Notes under the pieces: model-generated
Told to the model about the DNA's origin: nothing
Database searches by the model: none
What the model saw: the letters and a program-made list of their open reading frames with translations, nothing else
Translations under genes and position numbers: made by a program
From: Ectobius pallidus
Taxonomy: Eukaryota > Arthropoda > Insecta > Blattodea > Ectobiidae
DNA length: 64,000 bases
Direction of reading: 5' to 3'
NCBI GenBank assembly: GCA_964059195.1
Contig: CAXKWD010000015.1
Location: forward strand, 2,418,001 to 2,482,000
Shown: positions 21,646 to 36,400 of the stretch, one piece after another
How the letters are laid out: each line of letters opens with the position of its first letter
How positions within the stretch are numbered: position 1 is the first letter of the stretch

Positions 21646-24600
21646 GCAATATTATGTTTAAAAATTACATTGCTAAGAAACAGATCTTTTGAAGACATTG
21701 CTAGGCAACAGTTTCTGGTTTAGACTGGCATGGCTAGGCAAAACTTTCGTGATAGAAAAATTACATTGTTAGGCAGCCAAATAGTATTTAAAAATTACAT
21801 TGCTAGGAAAAAGTTTCGTCTTTGAAAAATGCATTGAAATGTAAAAGTTTTGTGTCTGAAATTGACATTGCTACGCAACAGTATATTTTTTTAGAACTTT
21901 ATAATATGTAGCAATATTGTGTTTAAAAATGACATTGCTAAGCAACAGTTCTTTTTGACGACATTGCTAGGCAACAGTTCCCGGTTTAAAATGGCATTGC
22001 TAGGCAACACTTTCGTGTTTTAAAACTCTTTGCTAGGCAACAGTATTCTTTCTATTCATGCAAAATTTACAACCCATGTTTTGCCATTAGCATTTCACCG
22101 ATATTTTCATTGTATGTATTGATCATTGAGGGATTAAAAACTATTCCTTATAGATGACATTGCTAGGCAACAGTTTCGTATTTGGAGATGGCATTGCTAA
22201 GGTACAGTTTCTTGTTCAAGATGTCAATGCTAAGCAACAGTCAGGTGTTTTAAAAACTTCATTGCTAAGCAACAGTTTCCGGTTTAGACTGGCCTCGCTA
22301 GGCAACACTTTTGTGATAGAAAAATCTAATTGTTAGGCAGCCAAATTGTCTTTAAAAGTTACATTGCTAGGAAAAGTTACGACTTTGAAAAATGCATTGA
22401 ATGGTAAAGGTTTTTTGTCCGAAATTGACATTGCTACGCAACAGTATCTTTTTTTAAAAGCTTTTAATAGGTAGCAATATTATGTTTAAGAATGACATTG
22501 CTAAGCAACAGATCTTTTTGATGACTTTGCTAGGCAACAGTTTCCGGTTTAGACTGGCATGGCTAGGCAAAACTTTCGTGATAGAAAAATTACATTGTTA
22601 GGCAGCCAAATTGTATTTAAAAATTACATTGCTAGGAAAAAGTTTCACTTTGAAAAATGCATTGAAATGTAAAAGTTTTGTGTCTGAAATTGACATTGCT
22701 ACGCAACAGTATATTTTTCTAAAAGTTTATAATATGTAGCAATATTGTGTTTAAAAATGACATTGCTAAGCAACAGTTCTTTTTGACGACATTGCTAGGC
22801 AACAGTTCCCGGTTTAAAATGGCATTGCTAGGCAACACTTTCGTGTTTTAAAACTCATTGCTAGGCAACAGTATTCTTTCTATTCAAGCAAAATTTACAA
22901 CCCATGTTTTGCCATTAGCATTTCACCGATATTTTCATTGTATGTATTGATCATTGAGGGATTAAAAACTATTCCATATAGATGACATTGCTAGGCAACA
23001 GTTTCGTATTTGGAGATGGCATTGCTAAGCTACAGTTTCTTGTTCAAAATGTCAATGCTAAGCAACAGTCAGGTGTTTTAAAAACTTCATTGCTAAGCAA
23101 CAGTTTCCGGTTTAGACTGGCATCGCTAGGCAACACTTTTGTGATAGAAAAATTTAATTGTTAGGCAGCCAAATTGTCTTTAAAAGTTACATTGCTAGGA
23201 AAAGTTACGACTTTGAAAAATGCATTGAAAGGTAAAGGTTTTTTGTCCGAAATTGACATTGCTACGCAACAGTATCTTTTTTTAAAAGCTTTTAATAGGT
23301 AGCAATATTATGTTTAAGAATGACATTGCTAAGCAACAGATCTTTTTGATGACTTTGCTAGGCAACAGTTTCCGGTTTAGACTGGCATGGCTAGGCAATA
23401 CTTTCGTGATAGAAAAATTACATTGTTAGGCAGCCAAATTGTATTTAAAAATTACATTGCTAGGAAAAAGTTTCACTTTAAAAAATGCATTGAAATGTAA
23501 AAGTTTTGTGTCTGAAATTGACATTGCTACGCAACAGTATATTTTTTTAAAAGTTTATAATAGGTAGCAATATTGTGTTTAAAAATGACATTGCTAAGCA
23601 ACAGTCCTTTTGACGACATTGCTAGGCAACAGTTCCCGGTTTAAAATGGCATTGCTAGGCAACACTTTCGTGTTTTAAAACTCATTGCTAGGCAACAGTA
23701 TTCTTTCTATTCAAGCAAAATTTACAACCCATGTTTTGCCATTTGCATTTCACCGATATTTTCATTGTATGTATTGATCATTGAGGGATTAAAAACTATT
23801 CCTTATAGATGACATTGCTAGGCAACAGTTTCGTATTTGGAGATGGCATTGCTAAGCAACAGTTTCTTGTTCAAAATGTCAATGCTAAGCATCAGTCAAG
23901 TGTTTTAAAAACTTCATTGCTAAGCAACAGTTTCCGGTTTAGACTGGCAATGCTAGGCAACACTTTTGTGATAGAAGAATCTAATTGGTAGGCAGCCAAA
24001 TTGTCTTTAAAAGTTACATTGCTAGGAAAAGTTACGACTTTGAAAAATGCATTGAAAGGTAAAGGATTTTTGGCAGAAATTGACATTGCTACGCAACAGT
24101 ATCTTTTTTTAAAAGCTTTTAATAGGTAGCAATATTATGTTTAAAAATGACATTGCTAAGCAACAGATCTTTTTGATGACTTTGCTAGGCAACAGTTTCC
24201 GGTTTAGACTGGCATGGCTAGGCAAAACTTTCGTGATAGAAAAATTACATTGTTAGGCAGCCAAATTGCATTTAAAAATTACATTGCTAGGAAAAAGTTT
24301 CACTTTGAAAAATGCATTGAAATGTAAAAGTTTTGTGTCTGAAATTGACATTGCTACGCAACAGTATATTTTTTTAAAAGTTTATAATAGGTAGCAATAT
24401 TGTGTTTAAAAATGACATTGCTAAGCAACAGTTCTTTTTGACGACATTGCTAGGCAACAGTTCCCGGTTTAAAATGGCATTGCTAGGCAACACTTTCGTG
24501 TTTTAAAACTCATTGCTAGGCAACAGTATTCTTTCTATTCAAGCAAAATTTACAACCCATGTTTTGCCATTAGCATTTCACCGATATTTTCATTGTATGT

Positions 24601-27106
24601 ATTGATCATTGAGGGATTAAAAACTATTCCTTATAGATGACATTGCTAGGCAACAGTTTCGCATTTGGAGATGGCATTGCTAAGCTACAGTTTCTTGTTC
24701 AAGATGTCAATGCTAAGCAACAGTCAGGTGTTTTAAAAACTTCATTGCTAAGCAACAGTTTCCGGTTTAGACTGGCATCGCTAGGCAACACTTTTGTGAT
24801 AGAAAAATCTAATTGTTAGGCAGCCAAATTGTCTTTAAAAGTTACATTGCTAGGAAAAGTTACGACTTTGAAAAATGCATTGAAAGGTAAAGGTTTTTTG
24901 TCCGAAATTGACATTGCTACGCAACAGTATCTTTTTTTAAAAGCTTTTAATAGGTAGCAATATTATGTTTAAGAATGACATTGCTAAGCAACAGATCTTT
25001 TTGATGACTTTGCTAGGCAACAGTTTCCGGTTTAGACTGGCATGGCTAGGCAAAACTTTCGTGATAGAAAAATTACATTGTTAGGCAGCCAAATTGCATT
25101 TAAAAATTACATTGCTAGGAAAAAGTTTCACTTTGAAAAATGCATTGAAATGTAAAAGTTTTGTGTCTGAAATTGACATTGCTACGCAACAGTATATTTT
25201 TTTAAAAGTTTATAATATGTAGCAATATTGTGTTTAAAAATGACATTGCTAAGCAACAGTTCTTTTTGACGACATTGCTAGGCAACAGTTCCCGGTTTAA
25301 AATGGCATTGCTAGGCAACACTTTCGTGTTTTAAAACTCATTGCTAGGCAACAGTATTCTTTCTATTCAAGCAAAATTTACAACCCATGTTTTGCCATTA
25401 GCATTTCACCGATATTTTCATTGTACGTATTTATCATTGTACTATTCCTTATAGATGACATTGCTAGGCAACAGTTTCGTATTTGGAGATGGCATTGCTA
25501 AGCTACAGTTTCTTGTTCAAGATGTCAATGCTAAGCAACAGTCAGGTGTTTTAAAAACTTCATTGCTAAGCAACAGTTTCCGGTTTAGACTGGCATCGCT
25601 AGGCAACACTTTTGTGATAGAAAAATCTAATTGTTAGGCAGTCAAATTGTCTTTAAAAGTTACATTGCTAGGAAAAGTTACGACTTTGAAAAATGCATTG
25701 AAAGGTAAAGGTTTTGTGTCAGAAATTGACATTGCTCCGCAACAGTATCTTTTTTTAAAAGCTTTTAATAGGTAGCAATATTATGTTTAAAAATTACATT
25801 GCTAAGAAACAGATCTTTTGAAGACATTGCTAGGCAACAGTTTCTGGTTTAGACTGGCATGGCTAGGCAAAACTTTCGTGATAGAAAAATTACATTGTTA
25901 GGCAGCCAAATAGTATTTAAAAATTACATTGCTAGGAAAAAGTTTCGTCTATGAATAATGCATTGAAATGTAAAAGTTTTGTGTCTGAAATGGACATAGC
26001 TACGCAACAGTATATATTTTAAAAGTTTATAATAGGTAGCAATATTGTGTTCAAAAATGACATTGCTAAGAAAAGTTATTTTTTATGACATGGCTAGGCA
26101 ACAGTATCCGGTTTAAAATGGCATTGCTAGGCAACACTTTCGTGTTTTAAAACTCATTGCTAGGACAGTATTCTTTCTATTCAAGCAAAATTTACAACCC
26201 ATGTTTTGCCATTAGCATTTCACCGATATTTTCATTGTATGTATTGATCATTGAGGGATTAAAAACTATTCCTTATAGATGACATTGCTAGGCAACAGTT
26301 TCGTATTTGGAGATGGCATTGCTAAGCTACAGTTTCTTGTTCAAGATGTCAATGCTAAGCAAGAGTCAGGTGTTTTAAAAACTTCATTGCTAAGCAACAG
26401 TTTCCGGTTTAGACTGGCATCGCTAGGCAACACTTTTGTGATAGAAAAATCTAATTTTTAGGCAGCCAAATTGTCTTTAAAAGTTACATTGCTAGGAAAA
26501 GTTACGACTTTGAAAAATGCATTGAAAGGTAAAGGTTTTTTGTCCGAAATTGACATTGCTACGCAACAGTATCTTTTTTTAAAAGCTTTTAATAGGTAGC
26601 AATATTATGTTTAAGAATGACATTGCTAAGCAACAGATCTTTTTGATGACTTTGCTAGGCAACAGTTTCCGGTTTAGACTGGCATGGCTAGGCAAAACTT
26701 TCGTGATAGAAAAATTACATTGTTAGGCAGCCAAAATGTATTTAAAAATTACATTGCTAGGAAAAAGTTTCACTTTGAAAAATGCATTGAAATGTAAAAG
26801 TTTTGTGTCTGAAATTGACATTGCTACGCAACAGTATATTTTTTTAAAAGTTTATAATAGGTAGCAATATTGTGTTTAAAAATGACATTGCTAAGCAACA
26901 GTTCTTTTTGACGACATTGCTAGGCAACAGTTCCCGGTTTAAAATGGCATTGCTAGGCAACACTTTCGTGTTTTAAAACTCATTGCTAGGCAACAGTATT
27001 CTTTCTATTCAAGCAAAATTTACAACCCATGTTTTGCCATTAGCATTTCACCGATATTTTCATTGTATGTATTGATCATTGAGGGATTAAAAACTATTCC
27101 TTATAG

Positions 27107-29576
27107 ATGACATTGCTAGGCAACAGTTTCGCATTTGGAGATGGCATTGCTAAGCTACAGTTTCTTGTTCAAGATGTCAATGCTAAGCAACAGTCAGGTG
27201 TTTTAAAAACTTCATTGCTAAGCAACAGTTTCCGGTTTAGACTGGCATCGCTAGGCAACACTTTTGTGATAGAAAAATCTAATTGTTAGGCAGCCAAATT
27301 GTCTTTAAAAGTTACATTGCTAGGAAAAGTTACGACTTTGAAAAATGCATTGAAAGGTAAAGGTTTTTTGTCCGAAATTGACATTGCTACGCAACAGTAT
27401 CTTTTTTTAAAAGCTTTTAATAGGTAGCAATATTATGTTTAAGAATGACATTGCTAAGCAACAGATCTTTTTGATGACTTTGCTAGGCAACAGTTTCCGG
27501 TTTAGACTGGCATGGCTAGGCAAAACTTTCGTGATAGAAAAATTACATTGTTAGGCAGCCAAATTGCATTTAAAAATTACATTGCTAGGAAAAAGTTTCA
27601 CTTTGAAAAATGCATTGAAATGTAAAAGTTTTGTGTCTGAAATTGACATTGCTACGCAACAGTATATTTTTTTAAAAGTTTATAATATGTAGCAATATTG
27701 TGTTTAAAAATGACATTGCTAAGCAACAGTTCTTTTTGACGACATTGCTAGGCAACAGTTCCCGGTTTAAAATGGCATTGCTAGGCAACACTTTCGTGTT
27801 TTAAAACTCATTGCTAGGCAACAGTATTCTTTCTATTCAAGCAAAATTTACAACCCATGTTTTGCCATTAGCATTTCACCGATATTTTCATTGTACGTAT
27901 TTATCATTGTACTATTCCTTATAGATGACATTGCTAGGCAACAGTTTCGTATTTGGAGATGGCATTGCTAAGCTACAGTTTCTTGTTCAAGATGTCAATG
28001 CTAAGCAACAGTCAGGTGTTTTAAAAACTTCATTGCTAAGCAACAGTTTCCGGTTTAGACTGGCATCGCTAGGCAACACTTTTGTGATAGAAAAATCTAA
28101 TTGTTAGGCAGTCAAATTGTCTTTAAAAGTTACATTGCTAGGAAAAGTTACGACTTTGAAAAATGCATTGAAAGGTAAAGGTTTTGTGTCAGAAATTGAC
28201 ATTGCTCCGCAACAGTATCTTTTTTTAAAAGCTTTTAATAGGTAGCAATATTATGTTTAAAAATTACATTGCTAAGAAACAGATCTTTTGAAGACATTGC
28301 TAGGCAACAGTTTCTGGTTTAGACTGGCATGGCTAGGCAAAACTTTCGTGATAGAAAAATTACATTGTTAGGCAGCCAAATAGTATTTAAAAATTACATT
28401 GCTAGGAAAAAGTTTCGTCTATGAATAATGCATTGAAATGTAAAAGTTTTGTGTCTGAAATGGACATAGCTACGCAACAGTATATATTTTAAAAGTTTAT
28501 AATAGGTAGCAATATTGTGTTCAAAAATGACATTGCTAAGAAAAGTTATTTTTTATGACATGGCTAGGCAACAGTATCCGGTTTAAAATGGCATTGCTAG
28601 GCAACACTTTCGTGTTTTAAAACTCATTGCTAGGACAGTATTCTTTCTATTCAAGCAAAATTTACAACCCATGTTTTGCCATTAGCATTTCACCGATATT
28701 TTCATTGTATGTATTGATCATTGAGGGATTAAAAACTATTCCTTATAGATGACATTGCTAGGCAACAGTTTCGTATTTGGAGATGGCATTGCTAAGCTAC
28801 AGTTTCTTGTTCAAGATGTCAATGCTAAGCAAGAGTCAGGTGTTTTAAAAACTTCATTGCTAAGCAACAGTTTCCGGTTTAGACTGGCATCGCTAGGCAA
28901 CACTTTTGTGATAGAAAAATCTAATTTTTAGGCAGCCAAATTGTCTTTAAAAGTTACATTGCTAGGAAAAGTTACGACTTTGAAAAATGCATTGAAAGGT
29001 AAAGGTTTTTTGTCCGAAATTGACATTGCTACGCAACAGTATCTTTTTTTAAAAGCTTTTAATAGGTAGCAATATTATGTTTAAGAATGACATTGCTAAG
29101 CAACAGATCTTTTTGATGACTTTGCTAGGCAACAGTTTCCGGTTTAGACTGGCATGGCTAGGCAAAACTTTCGTGATAGAAAAATTACATTGTTAGGCAG
29201 CCAAAATGTATTTAAAAATTACATTGCTAGGAAAAAGTTTCACTTTGAAAAATGCATTGAAATGTAAAAGTTTTGTGTCTGAAATTGACATTGCTACGCA
29301 ACAGTATATTTTTTTAAAAGTTTTTAATAGGTAGCAATATTGTGTTTAAAAATGACATTGCTAAGCAACAGTTCTTTTTGACGACATTGCTAGGCAACAG
29401 TTCCCGGTTTAAAATGGCATTGCTAGGCAACACTTTCGTGTTTTAAAACTCATTGCTAGGCAACAGTATTCTTTCTATTCAAGCAAAATTTACAACCCAT
29501 GTTTTGCCATTAGCATTTCACCGATATTTTCATTGTATGTATTGATCATTGAGGGATTAAAAACTATTCCTTATAG
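27107..29576. repeat. 2,470-bp trimer A-D-E, additional copy
   Basis: Monomers start at 27107 (A, 818 bp), 27925 (D, 824) and 28749 (E, 828). They repeat 24637-27106 in tandem and 17506-19975 at a distance. All three copies share cagtatccgg, the 2-bp deletion ctaggacagtatt, ggcagtcaaattg before the a-block, and the E-class changes. The last monomer has a nearly private agtttttaat at about 29319, which reappears at 43881. Confidence 0.93.
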
Positions 29577-32500
29577 ATGACATTGCTAGGCAACTGTTTC
29601 GTATTTGGAGATGGCATTGCTAAGGTACAGTTTCTTGTTCAAGATGTCAATGCTAAGCAACAGTCAGGTGTTTTAAAAACTTCATTGCTAAGCAACAGTT
29701 TCCGGTTTAGACTGGCCTCGCTAGGCAACACTTTTGTGATAGAAAAATCTAATTGTTAGGCAGCCAAATTGTCTTTAAAAGTTACATTGCTAGGAAAAGT
29801 TACGACTTTGAAAAATGCATTGAATGGTAAAGGTTTTTTGTCCGAAATTGACATTGCTACGCAACAGTATCTTTTTTTAAAAGCTTTTAATAGGTAGCAA
29901 TATTATGTTTAAGAATGACATTGCTACGCAACAGATCTTTTTGATGACTTTGCTAGGCAACAGTTTCCGGTTTAGACTGGCATGGCTAGGCAAAACTTTC
30001 GTGATAGAAAAATTACATTGTTAGGCAGCCAAATTGTATTTAAAAATTACATTGCTAGGAAAAAGTTTCACTTTGAAAAATGCATTGAAATGTAAAAGTT
30101 TTGTGTCTGAAATTGACATTGCTACGCAACAGTATATTTTTTTAAAAGTTTATAATATGTAGCAATATTGTGTTTAAAAATGACATTGCTAAGCAACAGT
30201 TCTTTTTGACGACATTGCTAGGCAACAGTTCCCGGTTTAAAATGGCATTGCTAGGCAACACTTTCGTGTTTTAAAACTCATTGCTAGGCAACAGTATTCT
30301 TTCTATTCAAGCAAAACTTACAACCCATGTTTTGCCATTAGCATTTCACCGATATTTTCATTGTATGTATTGATCATTGAGGGATTAAAAACTATTCCTT
30401 ATAGATGACATTGCTAGGCAACAGTTTCGTATTTGGAGATGGCATTGCTAAGCTACAGTTTCTTGTTCAAAATGTCAATGCTAAGCAACAGTCAGGTGTT
30501 TTAAAAACTTCATTGCTAAGCAACAGTTTCCGGTTTAGACTGGCATCGCTAGGCAACACTTTTGTGATAGAAAAATTTAATTGTTAGGCAGCCAAATTGT
30601 CTTTAAAAGTTACATTGCTATTAAAAGTTACGACTTTGAAAAATGCATTGAAAGGTAAAGGTTTTTTGTCCGAAATTGACATTGCTACGCAACAGTATCT
30701 TTTTTTAAAAGCTTTTAATAGGTAGCAATATTATGTTTAAGAATGACATTGCTAAGCAACAGATCTTTTTGATGACTTTGCTAGGCAACAGTTTCCGGTT
30801 TAGACTGGCATGGCTAGGCAAAACTTTCGTGATAGAAAAATTACATTGTTAGGCAGCCAAATTGTATTTAAAAATTACATTGCTAGGAAAAAGTTTCACT
30901 TTGAAAAATGCATTGAAATGTAAAAGTTTTGTGTCTGAAATTGACATTGCTACGCAACAGTATATTTTTTTAAAAGTTTATAATAGGTAGCAATATTGTG
31001 TTTAAAAATGACATTGCTAAGCAACAGTCCTTTTGACGACATTGCTAGGCAACAGTTCCCGGTTTAAAATGGCATTGCTAGGCAACACTTTCGTGTTTTA
31101 AAACTCATTGCTAGGCAACAGTATTCTTTCTATTCAAGCAAAATTTACAACCCATGTTTTGCCATTTGCATTTCACCGATATTTTCATTGTATGTATTGA
31201 TCATTGAAGGATTAAAAACTATTCCTTATAGATGACATTGCTAGGCAACAGTTTCGTATTTGGAGATGGCATTGCTAAGCAACAGTTTCTTGTTCAAAAT
31301 GTCAATGCTAAGCATCAGTCAAGTGTTTTAAAAACTTCATTGCTAAGCAACAGTTTCCGGTTTAGACTGGCAATGCTAGGCAACACTTTTGTGATAGAAG
31401 AATCTAATTGGTAGGCAGCCAAATTGTCTTTAAAAGTTACATTGCTAGGAAAAGTTACGACTTTGAAAAATGCATTGAAAGGTAAAGGATTTTTGGCAGA
31501 AATTGACATTGCTACGCAACAGTATCTTTTTTTAAAAGCTTTTAATAGGTAGCAATATTATGTTTAAAAATGACATTGCTAAGCAACAGATCTTTTTGAT
31601 GACTTTGCTAGGCAACAGTTTCCGGTTTAGACTGGCATGGCTAGGCAAAACTTTCGTGATAGAAAAATTACATTGTTAGGCAGCCAAATTGTATTTAAAA
31701 ATTACATTGCTAGGAAAAAGTTTCACTTTGAAAAATGCATTGAAATGTAAAAGTTTTGTGTCTGAAATTGACATTGCTACGCAACAGTATATTTTTTTAA
31801 AAGTTTATAATAGGTAGCAATATTGTGTTTAAAAATGACATTGCTAAGCAACAGTTCTTTTTGACGACATTGCTAGGCAACAGTTCCCGGTTTAAAATGG
31901 CATTGCTAGGCAACACTTTCGTGTTTTAAAACTCATTGCTAGGCAACAGTATTCTTTCTATTCAAGCAAAATTTACAACCCATGTTTTGCCATTAGCATT
32001 TCACCGATATTTTCATTGTATGTATTGATCATTGAGGGATTGAAAACTATTCCTTATAGATGACATTGCTAGGCAACAGTTTCGCATTTGGAGATGGCAT
32101 TGCTAAGCTACAGTTTCTTGTTCAAGATGTCAATGCTAAGCAACAGTCAGGTGTTTTAAAAACTTCATTGCTAAGCAACAGTTTCCGGTTTAGACTGGCA
32201 TCGCTAGGCAACACTTTTGTGATAGAAAAATCTAATTGTTAGGCAGCCAAATTGTCTTTAAAAGTTACATTGCTAGGAAAAGTTACGACTTTGAAAAATG
32301 CATTGAAAGGTAAAGGTTTTTTGTCCGAAATTGACATTGCTACGCAACAGTATCTTTTTTTAAAAGCTTTTAATAGGTAGCAATATTACGTTTAAGAATG
32401 ACATTGCTAAGCAACAGATCTTTTTGATGACTTTGCTAGGCAACAGTTTCCGGTTTAGACTGGCATGGCTAGGCAAAACTTTCGTGATAGAAAAATTACA

Positions 32501-33207
32501 TTGTTAGGCAGCCAAATTGCATTTAAAAATTACATTGCTAGGAAAAAGTTTCACTTTGAAAAATGCATTGAAATGTAAAAGTTTTGTGTCTGAAATTGAC
32601 ATTGCTACGCAACAGTATATTTTTTTAAAAGTTTATAATATGTAGCAATATTGTGTTTAAAAATGACATTGCTAAGCAACAGTTCTTTTTGACGACATTG
32701 CTAGGCAACAGGTCCCGGTTTAAAATGGCATTGCTAGGCAACACTTTCGTGTTTTAAAACTCATTGCTAGGCAACAGTATTCTTTCTATTCAAGCAAAAT
32801 TTACAACCCATGTTTTGCCATTAGCATTTCACCGATATTTTCATTGTATGTATTGATCATTGAGGGATTAAAAACTATTCCTTATAGATGACATTGCTAG
32901 GCAACAGTTTCGTATTTGGAGATGGCATTGCTAAGCTACAGTTCCTTGTTCAAAATGTCAATGCTAAGCAACAGTCAGGTGTTTTAAAAACTTCATTGCT
33001 AAGCAACAGTTTCCGGTTTAGACTGGCATCGCTAGGCAACACTTTTGTGATAGAAAAATCTAATTGTTAGGCAGCCAAATTGTCTTTAAAAGTTACATTG
33101 CTAGGAAAAGTTACGACTTTGAAAAATGCATTGAAAGGTAAAGGATTTTTGGCAGAAATTGACATTGCTACGCAACAGTATCTTTTTTTAAAAGCTTTTA
33201 ATAGGTA

Positions 33208-33468
33208 GCAATATTATGTTTAAAAATGACATTGCTAAGCAACAGATCTTTTTGATGACATAGGCAACAGTTTCCGGTTTAGACTGGCATGGCTAGGCAA
33301 AACTTTCGTGATAGAAAAATTACATTGTTAGGCAGCCAAATTGTATTTAAAAATTACATTGCTAGGAAAAAGTTTCACTTTGAAAAATGCATTGAAAGGT
33401 AAAGGTTTTGTGTCAGAAATTGACATTGCTCCGCAACAGTATCTTTTTTTAAAAGCTTTTAATAGGTA
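33208..33468. repeat. Extra 261-bp block, type II, in long monomer at 32888
   Basis: It has the type II markers gatgacataggcaac and gctccgcaac. The following b-block begins ttacattgctaagaaacag but switches to the cactttg form, a mosaic not seen after the other type II blocks except its +15,390 copy. Confidence 0.87.
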
Positions 33469-36400
33469 GCAATATTATGTTTAAAAATTACATTGCTAAG
33501 AAACAGATCTTTTGAAGACATTGCTAGGCAACAGTTTCTGGTTTAGACTGGCATGGCTAGGCAAAACTTTCGTGATAGAAAAATTACATTGTTAGGCAGC
33601 CAAATTGTATTTAAAAATTACATTGCTAGGAAAAAGTTTCACTTTGAAAAATGCATTGAAATGTAAAAGTTTTGTGTCTGAAATTGACATTGCTACGCAA
33701 CAGTATATTTTTTTAAAAGTTTATAATATGTAGCAATATTGTGTTTAAAAATGACATTGCTAAGCAACAGTTCTTTTTGACGACATTGCTAGGCAACAGT
33801 TCCCGGTTTAAAATGGCATTGCTAGGCAACACTTTCGTGTTTTAAAACTCATTGCTAGGCAACAGTATTCTTTCTATTCAAGCAAAATTTACAACCCATG
33901 TTTTGCCATTAGCATTTCACCGATATTTTCATAGTATGTATTGATCATTGAGGGATTAAAAACTATTCCTTATAGATGACATTGCTAGGCAACAGTTTCG
34001 TATTTGGAGATGGCATTGCTAAGCTACAGTTTCTTGTTCAAAATGTCAATGCTAAGCAACAGTCAGGTGTTTTAAAAACTTCATTGCTAAGCAACAGTTT
34101 CCGGTTTAGACTGGCATCGCTAGGCAACACTTTTGTGATAGAAAAATTTAATTGTTAGGCAGCCAAATTGTCTTTAAAAGTTACATTGCTAGGAAAAGTT
34201 ACGACTTTGAAAAATGCATTGAAAGGTAAAGGTTTTTTGTCCGAAATTGACATTGCTACGCAACAGTATCTTTTTTGAAAAGCTTTTAATAGGTAGCAAT
34301 ATTATGTTTAAGAATGACATTGCTAAGCAACAGATCTTTTTGATGACTTTGCTAGGCAACAGTTTCCGGTTTAGACTGGCATGGCTAGGCAAAACTTTCG
34401 TGATAGAAAAATTACATTGTTAGGCAGGCAAATTGTATTTAAAAATTACATTGCTAGGAAAAAGTTTCACTTTGAAAAATGCATTGAAATGTAAAAGTTT
34501 TGTGTCTGAAATTGACATTGCTACGCAACAGTATATTTTTTTAAAAGTTTATAATAGGTAGCAATATTGTGTTTAAAAATGACATTGCTAAGCAACAGTC
34601 CTTTTGACGACATTGCTAGGCAACAGTTCCCGGTTTAAAATGGCATTGCTAGGCAACACTTTCGTGTTTTAAAACTCATTGCTAGGCAACAGTATTCTTT
34701 CTATTCAAGCAAAATTTACAACCCATGTTTTGCCATTTGCATTTCACCGATATTTTCATTGTATGTATTGATCATTGAGGGATTAAAAACTATTCCTTAT
34801 AGATGACATTGCTAGGCAACAGTTTCGTATTTGGAGATGGCATTGCTAAGCTACAGTTTCTTGTTCAAAATGTCAATGCTAAGCATCAGTCAAGTGTTTT
34901 AAAAACTTCATTGCTAAGCAACAGTTTCCGGTTTAGACTGGCAATGCTAGGCAACACTTTTGTGATAGAAGAATCTAATTGGTAGGCAGCCAAATTGTCT
35001 TTAAAAGTTACATTGCTAGGAAAAGTTACGACTTTGAAAAATGCATTGAAAGGTAAAGGATTTTTGGCAGAAATTGACATTGCTACGCAACAGTATCTTT
35101 TTTTAAAAGCTTTTAATAGGTAGCAATATTATGTTTAAAAATGACATTGCTAAGCAACAGATCTTTTTGATGACTTTGCTAGGCAACAGTTTCCGGTTTA
35201 GACTGGCATGGCTAGGCAAAACTTTCGTGATAGAAAAATTACATTGTTAGACAGCCAAATTGTATTTAAAAATTACATTGCTAGGAAAAAGTTTCACTTT
35301 GAAAAATGCATTGAAATGTAAAAGTTTTGTGTCTGAAATTGACATTGCTACGCAACAGTATATTTTTTTAAAAGTTTATAATAGGTAGCAATATTGTGTT
35401 TAAAAATGACATTGCTAAGCAACAGTTCTTTTTGACGACATTGCTAGGCAACAGTTCCCGGTTTAAAATGGCATTGCTAGGCAACACTTTCGTGTTTTAA
35501 AACTCATTGCTAGGCAACAGTATTCTTTCTATTCAAGCAAAATTTACAACCCATGTTTTGCCATTAGCATTTCACCGATATTTTCATTGTATGTATTGAT
35601 CATTGAGGGATTAAAAACTATTCCTTATAGATGACATTGCTAGGCAACAGTTTCGCATTTGGAGATGGCATTGCTAAGCTACAGTTTCTTGTTCAAGATG
35701 TCAATGCTAAGCAACAGTCAGGTGTTTTAAAAACTTCATTGCTAAGCAACAGTTTCCGGTTTAGACTGGCATCGCTAGGCAACACTTTTGTGATAGAAAA
35801 ATCTAATTGTTAGGCAGCCAAATTGTCTTTAAAAGTTACATTGCTAGGAAAAGTTACGACTTTTCAAAATGCATTGAAAGGTAAAGGTTTTTTGTCCGAA
35901 ATTGACATTGCTACGCAACAGTATCTTTTTTTTAAAGCTTTTAATAGGTAGCAATATTATGTTTAAGAATGACATTGCTAAGCAACAGATCTTTTTGATG
36001 ACTTTGCTAGGCAACAGTTTCCGGTTTAGACTGGCATGGCTAGGCAAAACTTACGTGATAGAAAAATTACATTGTTAGGCAGCCAAATTGCATTTAAAAA
36101 TTACATTGCTAGGAAAAAGTTTCACTTTGAAAAATGCATTGAAATGTAAAAGTTTTGTGTCTGAAATTGACATTGCTACGCAACAGTATATTTTTTTAAA
36201 AGTTTATAATATGTAGCAATATTGTGTTTAAAAATGACATTGCTAAGCAACAGTTCTTTTTGACGACATTGCTAGGCAACAGTTCCCGGTTTAAAATGGC
36301 ATTGCTAGGCAACACTTTCGTGTTTTAAAACTCATTGCTAGGCAACAGTATTCTTTCTATTCAAGCAAAATTTACAACCCATGTTTTGCCATTAGCATTT

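Larger units (their letters stand above)
19976..27106. repeat. 7,131-bp higher-order repeat, copy 2 (8 monomers)
   Basis: Monomers start at 19976 (N long), 21065 (N long), 22154 (V), 22982 (F), 23809 (W), 24637 (A), 25455 (D) and 26279 (E), with spacings identical to copy 1. Near-identity runs from about 19716 to 26614, against 12585-19483. By eye I found four substitutions inside it: 15168/22299, 15576/22707, 16349/23480 and 17138/24269. The count is from marker comparison and is not a full alignment. Confidence 0.95.
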
